Assembly: GCF_025144145.1 (NCBI RefSeq)
Contig: NZ_CP083547.1
Coordinates: 62,001-126,000, forward strand
Reading direction: 5' to 3'
Length of the DNA: 64,000 nt
DNA from: Leisingera sp. M658
GTDB lineage: Bacteria; Pseudomonadota; Alphaproteobacteria; Rhodobacterales; Rhodobacteraceae
Shown: one piece after another, positions 49,894 to 58,343 of the stretch
Numbering within the stretch: the first letter of the stretch is position 1
Layout: each line of letters begins with the position of its first letter
The notes under the pieces: model-generated
Told to the model about the DNA's origin: nothing
Seen by the model: only the letters and a program-made list of their open reading frames with translations
Databases searched by the model: none
Made by a program: the position numbers and the translations under genes

Positions 49894-50751
49894 ATGGCAA
49901 AATCCCGTTCCGAACTGGGCCAGATCATCCACGGCGTCGCCCGCGACCCGCTGGGGCTGATGGGGCTGATCATCGTCGGCACCATCGTGATCTGCGCCCT
50001 CCTTGCCGTGTGGATTGTTCCATATGATCCCGTGGCCATGAACATCAAGGACCGCCTGCAGGGGCCATCTGCCGCCCACATCCTGGGCACTGACCAGCTG
50101 GGCCGCGATACATTTTCGCGGGTTATCATGGGCGGTCAGGTGGCCTTGAAAGTGGCGCTGCCAGCAGTCTTCGGCGCCATGGCCATCGGCCTGACGCTGG
50201 GCATGATCGCAGGCTACGGGCCGAAATGGCTCGACAACCTCTTGATGCTGTTCTTCGACACCATCCGCTCCTTTCCGACGGTGATGTTTGCGCTGGCCGT
50301 GGTCGCCCTGGTGGGGCCAAGCCTGCAGACCGTGGTTGTGGTGGTCATGGCAACCTCGATCCCGACCTATGGCCGGGTGGCGCGGACCCAGACGCTGACC
50401 CTGCGCAATTCCGAATTCATTCTGGCCGAACGCTCGATGGGGGCCAGCATGAAGCGGATCCTGGGGGTGCATATGCTGCCCAATATCGTCGGCGTGCTGG
50501 CGGTGCTGGCGGCGATGGATATCCCCACCGTGATCGCGCTGGAGGCCGGGCTGTCGTTCCTTGGCCTGGGGGTGAAACCGCCGACACCCAGCTGGGGGGC
50601 GCTGCTGAAAGACGGCTACTCGCTGATCCGCCAGACCCCGTGGCTGGTGGTGGGCGGGGGCTTGCCGATCATCCTTGCGACACTTGGCTTCACCTTCCTG
50701 GGCGAGAGCTTGCGCGATGTGGTTGACCCGAAACTGAGGAAACAGCGATGA
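49894..50751 (+). CDS. Peptide ABC transporter permease (DppC-type)
   Basis: A 285-residue permease with six helices and the DppC opening (FIG-style GLIIVGTIVICALLAVW, then HILGTDQLGRDTFSRVIMGG). The EAA-loop region (NSEFILAERSMGASMKRILG near residue 171) is present. A GAGGAGG-like site precedes the ATG. It starts 13 bases after the DppB-type gene and overlaps the first ATPase gene by four bases. Confidence 0.93.
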   Translation: MAKSRSELGQIIHGVARDPLGLMGLIIVGTIVICALLAVWIVPYDPVAMNIKDRLQGPSAAHILGTDQLGRDTFSRVIMGGQVALKVALPAVFGAMAIGLTLGMIAGYGPKWLDNLLMLFFDTIRSFPTVMFALAVVALVGPSLQTVVVVVMATSIPTYGRVARTQTLTLRNSEFILAERSMGASMKRILGVHMLPNIVGVLAVLAAMDIPTVIALEAGLSFLGLGVKPPTPSWGALLKDGYSLIRQTPWLVVGGGLPIILATLGFTFLGESLRDVVDPKLRKQR

Positions 50752-51728
50752 CTGATAGCTTGTTGGAAATCGACCGCCTCAGCGTCGACTATGAAACCGC
50801 CCGTGGCGACCTGAAGGCCCTGCGTGATATCAGCTTTGATGTGCGCAAGGGCGAGATTGTCGGCATCGTCGGCGAGTCAGGCTGCGGCAAGTCCACCCTG
50901 ATCTCGTCCATTCTGCGGCTGACCGCGCCCAATACACGGTTCCGCAACGGTGAAGTGCGGTTCAAGGGCGACGACCTGCTGCAACTGCCGGAACGCCGGA
51001 TGCGGGATTTGCGCGGCGCTGATATCTCCATCGTGTTTCAGGACCCGATGCAGACCCACAATCCGGTGCTGTCTATCGGCCAGCAGATGCTGGATATCCA
51101 GCACCGTTCCAAGGCGTCCAAGGCTGAAAAACGAGAGCGGGCTGCCAAGATGCTGGGTGCCGTTGGCATCCCGGACCCGGAGGCCCGGCTGGACCAGTTC
51201 CCGCATGAGTTTTCCGGCGGCATGCGGCAGCGGATCGCCATCGCCATGGCGCTGATGTCCGAACCGGATTTGCTGATCGCGGATGAGCCGACGACGGCGC
51301 TGGATGCCACGCTGGAGGTGCAGATCATCGAGCGCCTGCAAGAGCTGCAGAAGGAATTCGACTGTGCCATCCTGTTCATCTCGCATCATCTGGGTGTCAT
51401 TGCCGAGCTGTGCGACCGCGTGGTGGTGATGTACGCCGGCGCGGTGATCGAAAGCGGCGACGTGCGCGAGATTTTCCACGATCCCAAGCACCCTTACACC
51501 CGCCGCCTGATCGACTGCGATCCCGGCCACATAAAGGAACGCGCCCGCGTTCTGCCCACCATCCCCGGTGAGGTGCCGGACCTTGCCAACCTGCCCGGCG
51601 GCTGCATCTTCCGCGACCGATGCGAGCAGGCAATGGCGCGCTGTGCCACTGATGTGCCGCCACTGGCACAACTGAAAGAGGGCCACCACGCCGCCTGCTG
51701 GCTGAACCATAAGGAGGCCGCGACATGA
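50748..51728 (+). CDS. Peptide ABC transporter ATP-binding protein (DppD-type)
   Basis: A 326-residue ABC ATPase. Walker A is GESGCGKSTLIS near residue 43, the signature is FSGGMRQRIAIAMAL near 157, and Walker B is LLIADEPTTALD near 176. The C-terminal oligo/dipeptide region (CIFRDRCEQAMARC) carries the conserved cysteines of this subfamily. It pairs with the next ATPase to power the importer. Starts and stops are overlapped by ATGA on both sides. Confidence 0.95.
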   Translation: MTDSLLEIDRLSVDYETARGDLKALRDISFDVRKGEIVGIVGESGCGKSTLISSILRLTAPNTRFRNGEVRFKGDDLLQLPERRMRDLRGADISIVFQDPMQTHNPVLSIGQQMLDIQHRSKASKAEKRERAAKMLGAVGIPDPEARLDQFPHEFSGGMRQRIAIAMALMSEPDLLIADEPTTALDATLEVQIIERLQELQKEFDCAILFISHHLGVIAELCDRVVVMYAGAVIESGDVREIFHDPKHPYTRRLIDCDPGHIKERARVLPTIPGEVPDLANLPGGCIFRDRCEQAMARCATDVPPLAQLKEGHHAACWLNHKEAAT

Positions 51729-52648
51729 GCCTGCTGGATGTCAAAGACCTCAAGACCAGCTATGGGCCGGTCAATGTGCTGGCCGGTGTGAGCTTTGCTG
51801 TGGAGCCGGGCGAAACCTATGCGCTGGTGGGCGAAAGCGGCTCGGGCAAGACCACGGTGATCCGGGCAATTGCCGGGATGGCGCCGGCACAGGAGGGGTC
51901 CGTCAAATTCGACGGCCAGGAAATCCGCGGTGCGTCGGAACGCACGCTGCGCCCCCTGCGCAAGGACATCGCGATGATGTTCCAGGACCCGGTCGGCAGC
52001 CTGTCGCCGCGGCTGACGATCCGCAGCCTGATCACCGAACCCTACCGGATCCAGGGCATGAAGGACCGCGATCTGGACGCCGAGGCCAAGCGCCTGCTGG
52101 AAATGGTGAACCTGCCTTCGCATTTCGCCGACCGCTATCCCTATCAGCTGTCGGGCGGGCAGGCGCGCCGCGTCGGTGTTGCCCGCGCGCTGGCGCTGGA
52201 GCCGAAGCTGATTCTGGCGGACGAACCCACCGCAGGGCTGGACGTATCAGTGCAGGGGGAACTGCTGAACCTGATGAACGACCTGCGTGAACGCCTGGGT
52301 CTGGCGATGGTGATCATCACCCACAACCTGAACGTGGTGCGTCATGTGGCGGACCGGATGGGTATCCTCTATCTGGGCCGTCTGGTCGAGGAAGGCACCA
52401 CCGAGGCGATCTTTAAGCACCCGCGCCACCCTTACACCCGTTGCCTGCTGAGCGCGAACCCGGAACCCGACCCCGACGCCCGGCTGGAACGCATCGCCTT
52501 GAAAGGCGAGCCGCCCAGCCTGCTCAAACGCCCCTCGGGCTGCGAATTCCGCGAGCGCTGTCCGTTTGCGCAGGAGATCTGCACCCGGACCCCGCAATGG
52601 GAGGTCGAAAAAGGCCATGGGCTGCGGTGCCTGGCGCCTCTCGGCTGA
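51725..52648 (+). CDS. Peptide ABC transporter ATP-binding protein (DppF-type)
   Basis: A 307-residue ABC ATPase. Walker A is GESGSGKTTVIRA near residue 38, the signature is LSGGQARRVGVARALALEP near 143, and Walker B is LILADEPTAGLD near 165. The C-terminal CEFRERCPFAQEIC has the cysteine pattern typical of dipeptide and oligopeptide ATPases. It is coupled by ATGA to the preceding ATPase and followed 23 bases later by the amidohydrolase gene. Confidence 0.95.
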   Translation: MSLLDVKDLKTSYGPVNVLAGVSFAVEPGETYALVGESGSGKTTVIRAIAGMAPAQEGSVKFDGQEIRGASERTLRPLRKDIAMMFQDPVGSLSPRLTIRSLITEPYRIQGMKDRDLDAEAKRLLEMVNLPSHFADRYPYQLSGGQARRVGVARALALEPKLILADEPTAGLDVSVQGELLNLMNDLRERLGLAMVIITHNLNVVRHVADRMGILYLGRLVEEGTTEAIFKHPRHPYTRCLLSANPEPDPDARLERIALKGEPPSLLKRPSGCEFRERCPFAQEICTRTPQWEVEKGHGLRCLAPLG

Positions 52649-52671
52649 CATCCTGCAAAGAAAAGAAAACC

Positions 52672-54294
52672 ATGACGCGCACATTGTACTTCAATGGCCC
52701 GATCCTGACGATGGATGCGGCCAACTCCACACCCGAGGCGGTTCTGACCGGCGGCGAAACCATCCGCATGGTCGGGCCTTTGTCCGAGCTGCGTGCGCAA
52801 ATGCCTGCCGGCACGCAAGAGGTTGATCTGCAAGGTCAGACCCTGATCCCCGCCTTTATCGACCCGCACGGGCATTTCCCCGATCCCGGCTTTATCCGGC
52901 TGTTCCGGGTCAACCTTGCCTCGGCGCCCAGCGGCGACTGTCCTGACATCCCGACCGCGCTGGCGCGGCTGCGGGTCAGAGCGGCGGAAACGCCTGCCGG
53001 AGAATGGGTGATGGGGGTGCTGTTCGACAATACTGCCATCGCCGAAGGCCGGATGCCGACCCGGGCTGAGCTGGACAGCGTGTCCACGGACCATCCCATT
53101 TGGGTCATCCATGCCTCTGGCCACAATGGATCAGCCAATTCACTGGCATTGCAGCTTCACGGGGTGAACCGCGACACGCCCGACCCTTTGGGCGGGCGGT
53201 TCGGACGCGATCCGGAAACCGGCGCGCTGACCGGTCTGATCGAGGGTCTGTCAGCAATGCGCGAGATGGGCGACACCGATTTCCTGATCAGCCGCGAACG
53301 GTTCTGGGCGGGTTTCAACAGCTGCCGCGATGAATACCTGTCTTATGGCGTGACCTATGCGCAAAACGCCTGGGCCACGCGCAAGATGCTGGAACATTTC
53401 GCCTCGCTGCCCGGCGGTCAGGATCCTGGCTATGACCTGATGCTGCTGCCCATCGGCGAGCTGGAACCTGCGCTGACGGATGGTCCCGATGCGCTGGACT
53501 GGCCCGGCAACCCGCATTTCACCCTTGGCCCGCGCAAGCTGTTCACCGACGGGGCCTTTCAGCTGCAGACCGCATTCCTCAGCGCGCCTTATCACCGCCC
53601 TGTGGACCCGGAGCACCCCTGCGGGATGCCCTATGCAGCCGAGGCGGATCACCGCCGCGAAGTGAAAAAGCTGCATGATCTGGGCCATCAGATCCACTGC
53701 CACTGCAATGGCGATGCAGGCGCGCAGATGTTCATTGATGCCGTGGCCGCGGCGCTGGAGGCCAACCCGCGGGGTGATCACCGCCATACAATCATTCACG
53801 GCCAGGCCCTGCGCGACGACCAGCTGCAGCAGATGGCCAGGCTGGGGATCACCGTCAGCTTCTTTCCGGCGCATGTGCATTTCTGGGGCGACCGGCATTA
53901 CGATACCTTTCTGGGGCCGGAGCGTGCCGGGCGGATCTCTCCCTGTGCCTCGGCTGAGCGGTTCGGGGTGCGCTATACCATCCATAATGATGCCTCGGTG
54001 ACGCCGACGCGGCCCATCCATCTGGCCCATTGCGCCATGAACCGGCTGACGGCCAGCGGCCGGCGGCTGGGCGAGGATCAGCGGATCAGCGCGCTGTCCG
54101 CCCTGCGCGCGCAGACCATCGATGCCGCCTGGCAGGTTTTCAAGGAGGGCAGCCGCGGCTCCATCGAAGCTGGCAAGCTGGCGGATTTCGCAATTTTGAA
54201 CCGCAACCCGCTGGAAGACCCTGACAGAATTGAGACCATCAAGGTCACGCGGACCATCCGCCGCGGCAAAACAGTCTGGATGCAGGGACAATGA
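52672..54294 (+). CDS. Amidohydrolase (YtcJ-like)
   Basis: A 540-residue metal-dependent amidohydrolase of the YtcJ type. The N-terminal beta-sandwich begins TLYFNGPILTMDAANSTPEA; metal and active-site motifs are FIDPHGHFPDPG near residue 62 (H-x-H), IHCHCNGDAGAQMF near 341, HTIIHGQALRDDQ near 366 and TIHNDASVTP near 437. The C-terminus returns to the sandwich (GKLADFAILNRNPLE). Such enzymes hydrolyse amide or related bonds of small molecules. Encoded directly behind a peptide importer, it probably attacks the imported compound. I use the ATG at 52672; a longer frame would overlap the ATPase gene. Confidence 0.9.
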   Translation: MTRTLYFNGPILTMDAANSTPEAVLTGGETIRMVGPLSELRAQMPAGTQEVDLQGQTLIPAFIDPHGHFPDPGFIRLFRVNLASAPSGDCPDIPTALARLRVRAAETPAGEWVMGVLFDNTAIAEGRMPTRAELDSVSTDHPIWVIHASGHNGSANSLALQLHGVNRDTPDPLGGRFGRDPETGALTGLIEGLSAMREMGDTDFLISRERFWAGFNSCRDEYLSYGVTYAQNAWATRKMLEHFASLPGGQDPGYDLMLLPIGELEPALTDGPDALDWPGNPHFTLGPRKLFTDGAFQLQTAFLSAPYHRPVDPEHPCGMPYAAEADHRREVKKLHDLGHQIHCHCNGDAGAQMFIDAVAAALEANPRGDHRHTIIHGQALRDDQLQQMARLGITVSFFPAHVHFWGDRHYDTFLGPERAGRISPCASAERFGVRYTIHNDASVTPTRPIHLAHCAMNRLTASGRRLGEDQRISALSALRAQTIDAAWQVFKEGSRGSIEAGKLADFAILNRNPLEDPDRIETIKVTRTIRRGKTVWMQGQ

Positions 54295-55796
54295 CAGGCT
54301 TGCAAACACATCCTCGCATTGCCATCGCGGGTTTCCAGCATGAAACCAATTGCTTCGGCACCACCAAGGCCGGGCTGGCGGAATTTGAAATGGCGGATTC
54401 CTGGCCTGCCATGCTGCATGGGGCCGAGGTGATCTCTGAGACCCGCGGCATGAACCTGCCGGTCGCGGGGTTTGCTTCGGCGGCGGAGGCGGCGGGCATG
54501 ACACTGCTGCCGGTTTTATGGGCTTCAGCGGAACCGTCAGCACATGTGACGGATCACGCCTTTGAGACCATCTGCGGCAGGTTGCTGGACGGGCTGCGCG
54601 CCTCCGGGCCGCTGGACGGGATTTTCCTGGATCTGCACGGGGCAATGGTCACCGAAACACATGCCGACGGCGAGGGAGAGATCCTGCGCCGGGTGCGCGC
54701 CCTGGTGGGGCCGGACCTGCCGATCGTGGTGAGTTTGGACCTGCACGCCAATATCTCGGCGGCATCGGTCGAATTGTCCTCTTACATCGCGATCTTCCGG
54801 ACCTATCCGCATCTGGATATGGCCGGAACAGGCGCGCGCTGCCTGCCGGTTCTGCAACGGCTGCTGGCGGGGGAGCGGCTGTTTAAGGCGTTCCGGCAGT
54901 TGGATTATCTGATCCCGCTGCATGCGCAATACACCGGGGCAACACCCGGCAGGCAGCTTTATACATCATTGCCGCCGCTGGAGCAGGGCGGGGTGGTTGC
55001 GGATATCGCGCTGGGGTTCACTGCGGCGGATTTCCCGGACACCCGGCCCTCATGCGTTGCCTATGGCACAACAGCTGCGGCGGCAGAACAAACGGCTGAC
55101 CAAATCGCGGCGCTGTTTGCCAAACTGGAATCCCAATCGGAACACCCGATGCTGACGCCGCAGCAGGCCGCGGCAATTGCCTGCCAGCCGCGCGCGGGCA
55201 AACCGGTGGTGCTGGCGGATGTGCAGGACAATCCGGGTGCCGGCGGCACCTCGGACACAACAGGGTTGCTGGCGGCATTGGCAGGTGCGGCTGCGCAAGC
55301 TGTGCTGATGGGGCTGTTTCATGACCCGCAGACAGCGGCGGCAGCGCATGAGGCCGGGCAGGGGGCCATCTTCCGCGCAGCTCTTGGCGGGCGGTCAGGC
55401 ACCCCCGGCGATCACCCCTATGAGGCTGAATTTCAAGTGGTGGCGCTTGGCGATGGCATGTGTCGTTACACCGGCGCGATGTATGGCGGCGGGGTTGCCA
55501 CGCTCGGCCTCACGGCCGCACTCCGGCTGCATGGGGTCGAGGCAGATATCACCCTGGTGGTGACCAGCATCCGCAATCAATGCCTGGATCTGGCGCATTT
55601 CACCCATATCGGGCTGCAGCCAGAGGGTTTCCGCACCATCTGCGTCAAAAGCACCGCCCATTTCCGCGCCGATTTTGAGCCGGTGGCGAGTGCTGTCTAT
55701 CCGGTCGCGGCGCCGGGTGTGTTTCCCTGCGATCTGGGTTCGTTTCCCTACAAAAACCTGCATCCAAATGTAAAAGCCGCCCCTGCAAAAGCCTAA
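54291..55796 (+). CDS. M81-family metallopeptidase (MlrC-like)
   Basis: A 501-residue MlrC-type zinc protein. Diagnostic stretches are IAIAGFQHETNCFGTTKAGL with the first His near residue 17, FLDLHGAMVTETHADGEGEI near 110, VSLDLHANISAASVEL near 146 and VLADVQDNPGAGGTSDTTGL near 305. MlrC in the microcystin pathway hydrolyses the linear tetrapeptide and ADDA; related proteins accept other small peptides. The start overlaps the amidohydrolase stop (ATGA). Together with the peptide importer it fits uptake and breakdown of an unusual peptide or peptide-like amide. Confidence 0.9.
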   Translation: MTGLQTHPRIAIAGFQHETNCFGTTKAGLAEFEMADSWPAMLHGAEVISETRGMNLPVAGFASAAEAAGMTLLPVLWASAEPSAHVTDHAFETICGRLLDGLRASGPLDGIFLDLHGAMVTETHADGEGEILRRVRALVGPDLPIVVSLDLHANISAASVELSSYIAIFRTYPHLDMAGTGARCLPVLQRLLAGERLFKAFRQLDYLIPLHAQYTGATPGRQLYTSLPPLEQGGVVADIALGFTAADFPDTRPSCVAYGTTAAAAEQTADQIAALFAKLESQSEHPMLTPQQAAAIACQPRAGKPVVLADVQDNPGAGGTSDTTGLLAALAGAAAQAVLMGLFHDPQTAAAAHEAGQGAIFRAALGGRSGTPGDHPYEAEFQVVALGDGMCRYTGAMYGGGVATLGLTAALRLHGVEADITLVVTSIRNQCLDLAHFTHIGLQPEGFRTICVKSTAHFRADFEPVASAVYPVAAPGVFPCDLGSFPYKNLHPNVKAAPAKA

Positions 55797-55819
55797 GGCT
55801 TGTTGCACGGGCGGAGTTT

Positions 55820-55844
55820 GCAAGCGGTCCTAGACACCGCTTGC
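55820..55844. terminator. Hairpin between convergent mlrC-like and uspA genes
   Basis: A 9-bp perfect stem (GCAAGCGGT / ACCGCTTGC) with a 7-base loop lies in the 56-base gap. No T-run on either strand; a bidirectional terminator is plausible. Confidence 0.55.
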
Positions 55845-55852
55845 GGGGAGGA

Positions 55853-56356
55853 TCAGTCGTCGTTTTCGCCGTTCTGGTAGGGCACCACCAGCGTCGGGAT
55901 CTGCGACCGGCGCAACACCCGTTTGGCCACAGTGCCCAGGAACGTGTGCGAGAACCCGTGATCATGGGCGCCCAGCACAATCAGATCGCAGCCCAGCTCA
56001 ACCGACCGGCGCAGGATCACCTCTGCCGGGTGGCCGTCGGTCACCTCAACCGAGGTGACCTGGTCACGGATCTTGGCATCATCGCCTTCCAGCGCCGCCC
56101 AGAACCGCGCCTGCCGTTCGGCCAGCACCTTTTTCACCATCTCGTGCCGCCGTTTGGCTGCGGATTTGCGGGTCTCGTCGTTCAGCACAAACATCTCAAA
56201 CGTGATCCTGGCATCATCCGAGATCGGCTCATTCACGTGCAGCACGTGGATTTCCGCCCCCGTCGCCTGCGCCAGACTGGCCGCATGGCGCAGCGCATAA
56301 GGCGAGTTCTGCGACAGATCGGTGGCAAACAGGATGTTGGTGATCAACGGTTTCAT
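55853..56356 (-). CDS. Universal stress protein (UspA family)
   Basis: A 167-residue UspA-family protein with the ATP-binding fold: NILFATDLSQNSPYALRHAA at the N-terminus and DLIVLGAHDHGFSHTFLGTV near residue 125 (G-x2-G-x9-G-[ST]-like loop, here with His and Thr). It ends the TRAP transporter operon, 16 bases after dctM. UspA proteins tied to TRAP or TeaABC systems are known to tune uptake (TeaD is the example). I start it at the ATG 56356, which AAAGGATC precedes. Confidence 0.9.
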   Translation of the reverse strand: MKPLITNILFATDLSQNSPYALRHAASLAQATGAEIHVLHVNEPISDDARITFEMFVLNDETRKSAAKRRHEMVKKVLAERQARFWAALEGDDAKIRDQVTSVEVTDGHPAEVILRRSVELGCDLIVLGAHDHGFSHTFLGTVAKRVLRRSQIPTLVVPYQNGENDD

Positions 56357-56372
56357 ATCAGATCCTTTCACA

Positions 56373-57713
56373 TCAATAGCCAAACAGCCGCGGCAGCCAA
56401 AGCGAGATTTCCGGGAAGAATGCGATAACGAAAATCGCAATCGTGTTCACCGCAGCAAAGGGCAGGGCGCGCAGCGAGATCTGCTCAATCGAGATGTTTG
56501 ATATGCCCGAGGCAATGAACAGGTTTTCCCCCAACGGCGGTGTCTGGAACCCGATACCCAGCGTACAAACCATCACCACGCCAAAGTGGATCGGGTCGAT
56601 GCCCACCGAATAGGCCACCGGCAGCATCACCGGCACCAGGATCAGGATGGTTGCCAAAGTTTCCATGAACATGCCGACAAACAGCAGGAAAAAGATGATC
56701 AGCGCCCAGATCACATAGAGGTTCTGAGTAAAGCTCAGCATGCTGTCGGCGATGATCGCCGGGATCTGGTTTTCCACCAGCAGACGGCCAAAGACAGTTG
56801 CAGTGAACAGGATCAGCAGAACACGGCCCGTCAACCATGTGGTGGCCTCCAGCGATTGGAACAGCGACGACCAGGTCAGCTCGCGGTAGATGAACACACC
56901 AACCACCAGCGTATAGAAGATCGCGACAATGGCGGCCTCGGTCGGGGTGAAGAAGCCGGTGTAGATACCGCCCAGGATCACCAGCGGCGCCATCAGCGAC
57001 CAAAAGCCCCGGTACATCTCGCATCCGACATTGCGGAACGACCAGCCCTCAGCCATGCCCTTGTAGCCGCGCTTTTTCGACATGAAATAGTTCAGGATCA
57101 AGAGGCTGGTGGCAATCAGGAAGGCGGGCATGAAGCCGGCGATGAACAGTTTCGAGATCGAGACCGACTGGAAGGTGCCGAATTTCTCAACCGCTTCCGG
57201 CGGCGGCGCCATGCCAAGGGCGGCAATGCCGAAAATCACCATCGGGATCGACGGCGGAATGATGATGCCCAACCCGCCCGACGATGCGGTCACTGCCGAG
57301 GCATAGCCTTTTTCATAGCCGCGGTCGATCATGGCCGGGATCATCAGCATGCCAACGGCCGCCGTGGTGGCAGGGCCGGAACCGGAAATGGCACCAAAGA
57401 ACAGGCAGGCCATCACGGTTGCAGCCGAGATGCCGCCAGTGAACGGCCCGGCCAGGCTTTCGGCGACATTGATCAGGCGTTTCGAGATCCCCGCTGCCTC
57501 CATCAGCGCGCCGGCCAGGATGAACGCAGGCAGCGCCATCAGCGGGAACGAGCCGACCGAGGTAAAGGCGATCTGCACAAATTTGATCGGGTTTTCGTCC
57601 AGATACAGGAACGACACCAGCGAGGCGACGCCAAGCGCCACCGTGATCGGAGCGCCCATCAGCAACAGCACCAGGAACGATCCGAACAGAATTGAGACGA
57701 TTTGAGTTTCCAT
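56373..57713 (-). CDS. dctM: TRAP transporter large permease (DctM)
   Basis: A 446-residue DctM permease with about 12 helices. Conserved features are LFGSFLVLLLMGAPITVALG at the N-terminus, FFGAISGSGPATTAAVGMLM near residue 110, SSGGLGIIIPPSIPMVIFGI near 144 and GFFTPTEAAIVAIFYTLVVG near 256. It forms the ion-coupled channel of a classic DctPQM importer, with the small subunit encoded 21 bases upstream. Confidence 0.94.
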   Translation of the reverse strand: METQIVSILFGSFLVLLLMGAPITVALGVASLVSFLYLDENPIKFVQIAFTSVGSFPLMALPAFILAGALMEAAGISKRLINVAESLAGPFTGGISAATVMACLFFGAISGSGPATTAAVGMLMIPAMIDRGYEKGYASAVTASSGGLGIIIPPSIPMVIFGIAALGMAPPPEAVEKFGTFQSVSISKLFIAGFMPAFLIATSLLILNYFMSKKRGYKGMAEGWSFRNVGCEMYRGFWSLMAPLVILGGIYTGFFTPTEAAIVAIFYTLVVGVFIYRELTWSSLFQSLEATTWLTGRVLLILFTATVFGRLLVENQIPAIIADSMLSFTQNLYVIWALIIFFLLFVGMFMETLATILILVPVMLPVAYSVGIDPIHFGVVMVCTLGIGFQTPPLGENLFIASGISNISIEQISLRALPFAAVNTIAIFVIAFFPEISLWLPRLFGY

Positions 57714-57734
57714 GTTTTTCTCCCTGTCCGGCGC

Positions 57735-58271
57735 TTACTTGCCGCGCTCTGCTTCGGTGGCAGCCTTGATTTCATCAAGGTCGATCTGATCGGGGTCGTG
57801 GATTTCCTCGCCCTTGATCAGCTTCTTGTAGTTCACCTGCAGAATTCGGATGGTCATCAGGGTGAAGGCGATTGGCAGCACCATGTAGACGTATTTCATC
57901 TCGACGCCTAAAGTCTGGGATTTCCAGAACTTGTTCATCTTGTTGAAGACAAAGTCGTAGGCCAGCCAGATGAAATACACGTTGAAGAAGATCCAGAACA
58001 GATCTGCAAATGCTTCGATGTATTTGATGTAGCGTTCGGGCAGGAATTTGAATTGAAACGTCACCCGGTTGTGCGCACTTTTCAGGGCTGCATAGCTGGC
58101 ACCAAAAAAGACAAACCAGACGAACATGTAGACCGACAGTTCTTCGATCCATGAAAATGAATGGCCGAACGCCTCGCGCGAGACGATCTGCACAAACAGC
58201 AGAATGACAAAGCCGGACAGCAATAGGCGGCAGATATAGCTTTCTATATTGTCCAGAAATTTCCAGAACAT
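57735..58271 (-). CDS. dctQ: TRAP transporter small permease (DctQ)
   Basis: A 178-residue DctQ subunit with four helices: LLLSGFVILLFVQIVSREAF, an SWIEELSVYMFVWFVFFGAS helix with the typical W-x-E-E-x(2)-R/V motif, a third helix near residue 100 and a fourth, YMVLPIAFTLMTIRILQVNY, near 130. GGAGGAG precedes the ATG. The C-terminal tail is long and charged (KAATEAERGK). Confidence 0.92.
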   Translation of the reverse strand: MFWKFLDNIESYICRLLLSGFVILLFVQIVSREAFGHSFSWIEELSVYMFVWFVFFGASYAALKSAHNRVTFQFKFLPERYIKYIEAFADLFWIFFNVYFIWLAYDFVFNKMNKFWKSQTLGVEMKYVYMVLPIAFTLMTIRILQVNYKKLIKGEEIHDPDQIDLDEIKAATEAERGK

Positions 58272-58290
58272 GATGTACTCCTCCCCTGTG

Positions 58291-58317
58291 CAAAGCAGCG
58301 CACGTGGCGCTGCTTTG
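58291..58317 (-). promoter_or_regulatory. Intercistronic hairpin between dctP and dctQ
   Basis: An 11-bp perfect stem (CAAAGCAGCGC / GCGCTGCTTTG) with a 5-base loop, placed after dctP in the direction of transcription. The T-rich run lies on the wrong side for termination of this operon. Such hairpins protect the dctP message and give a surplus of binding protein over permease. Confidence 0.7.
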
Positions 58318-58343
58318 TTATTTTTTATATATCTGCCAGAGGC

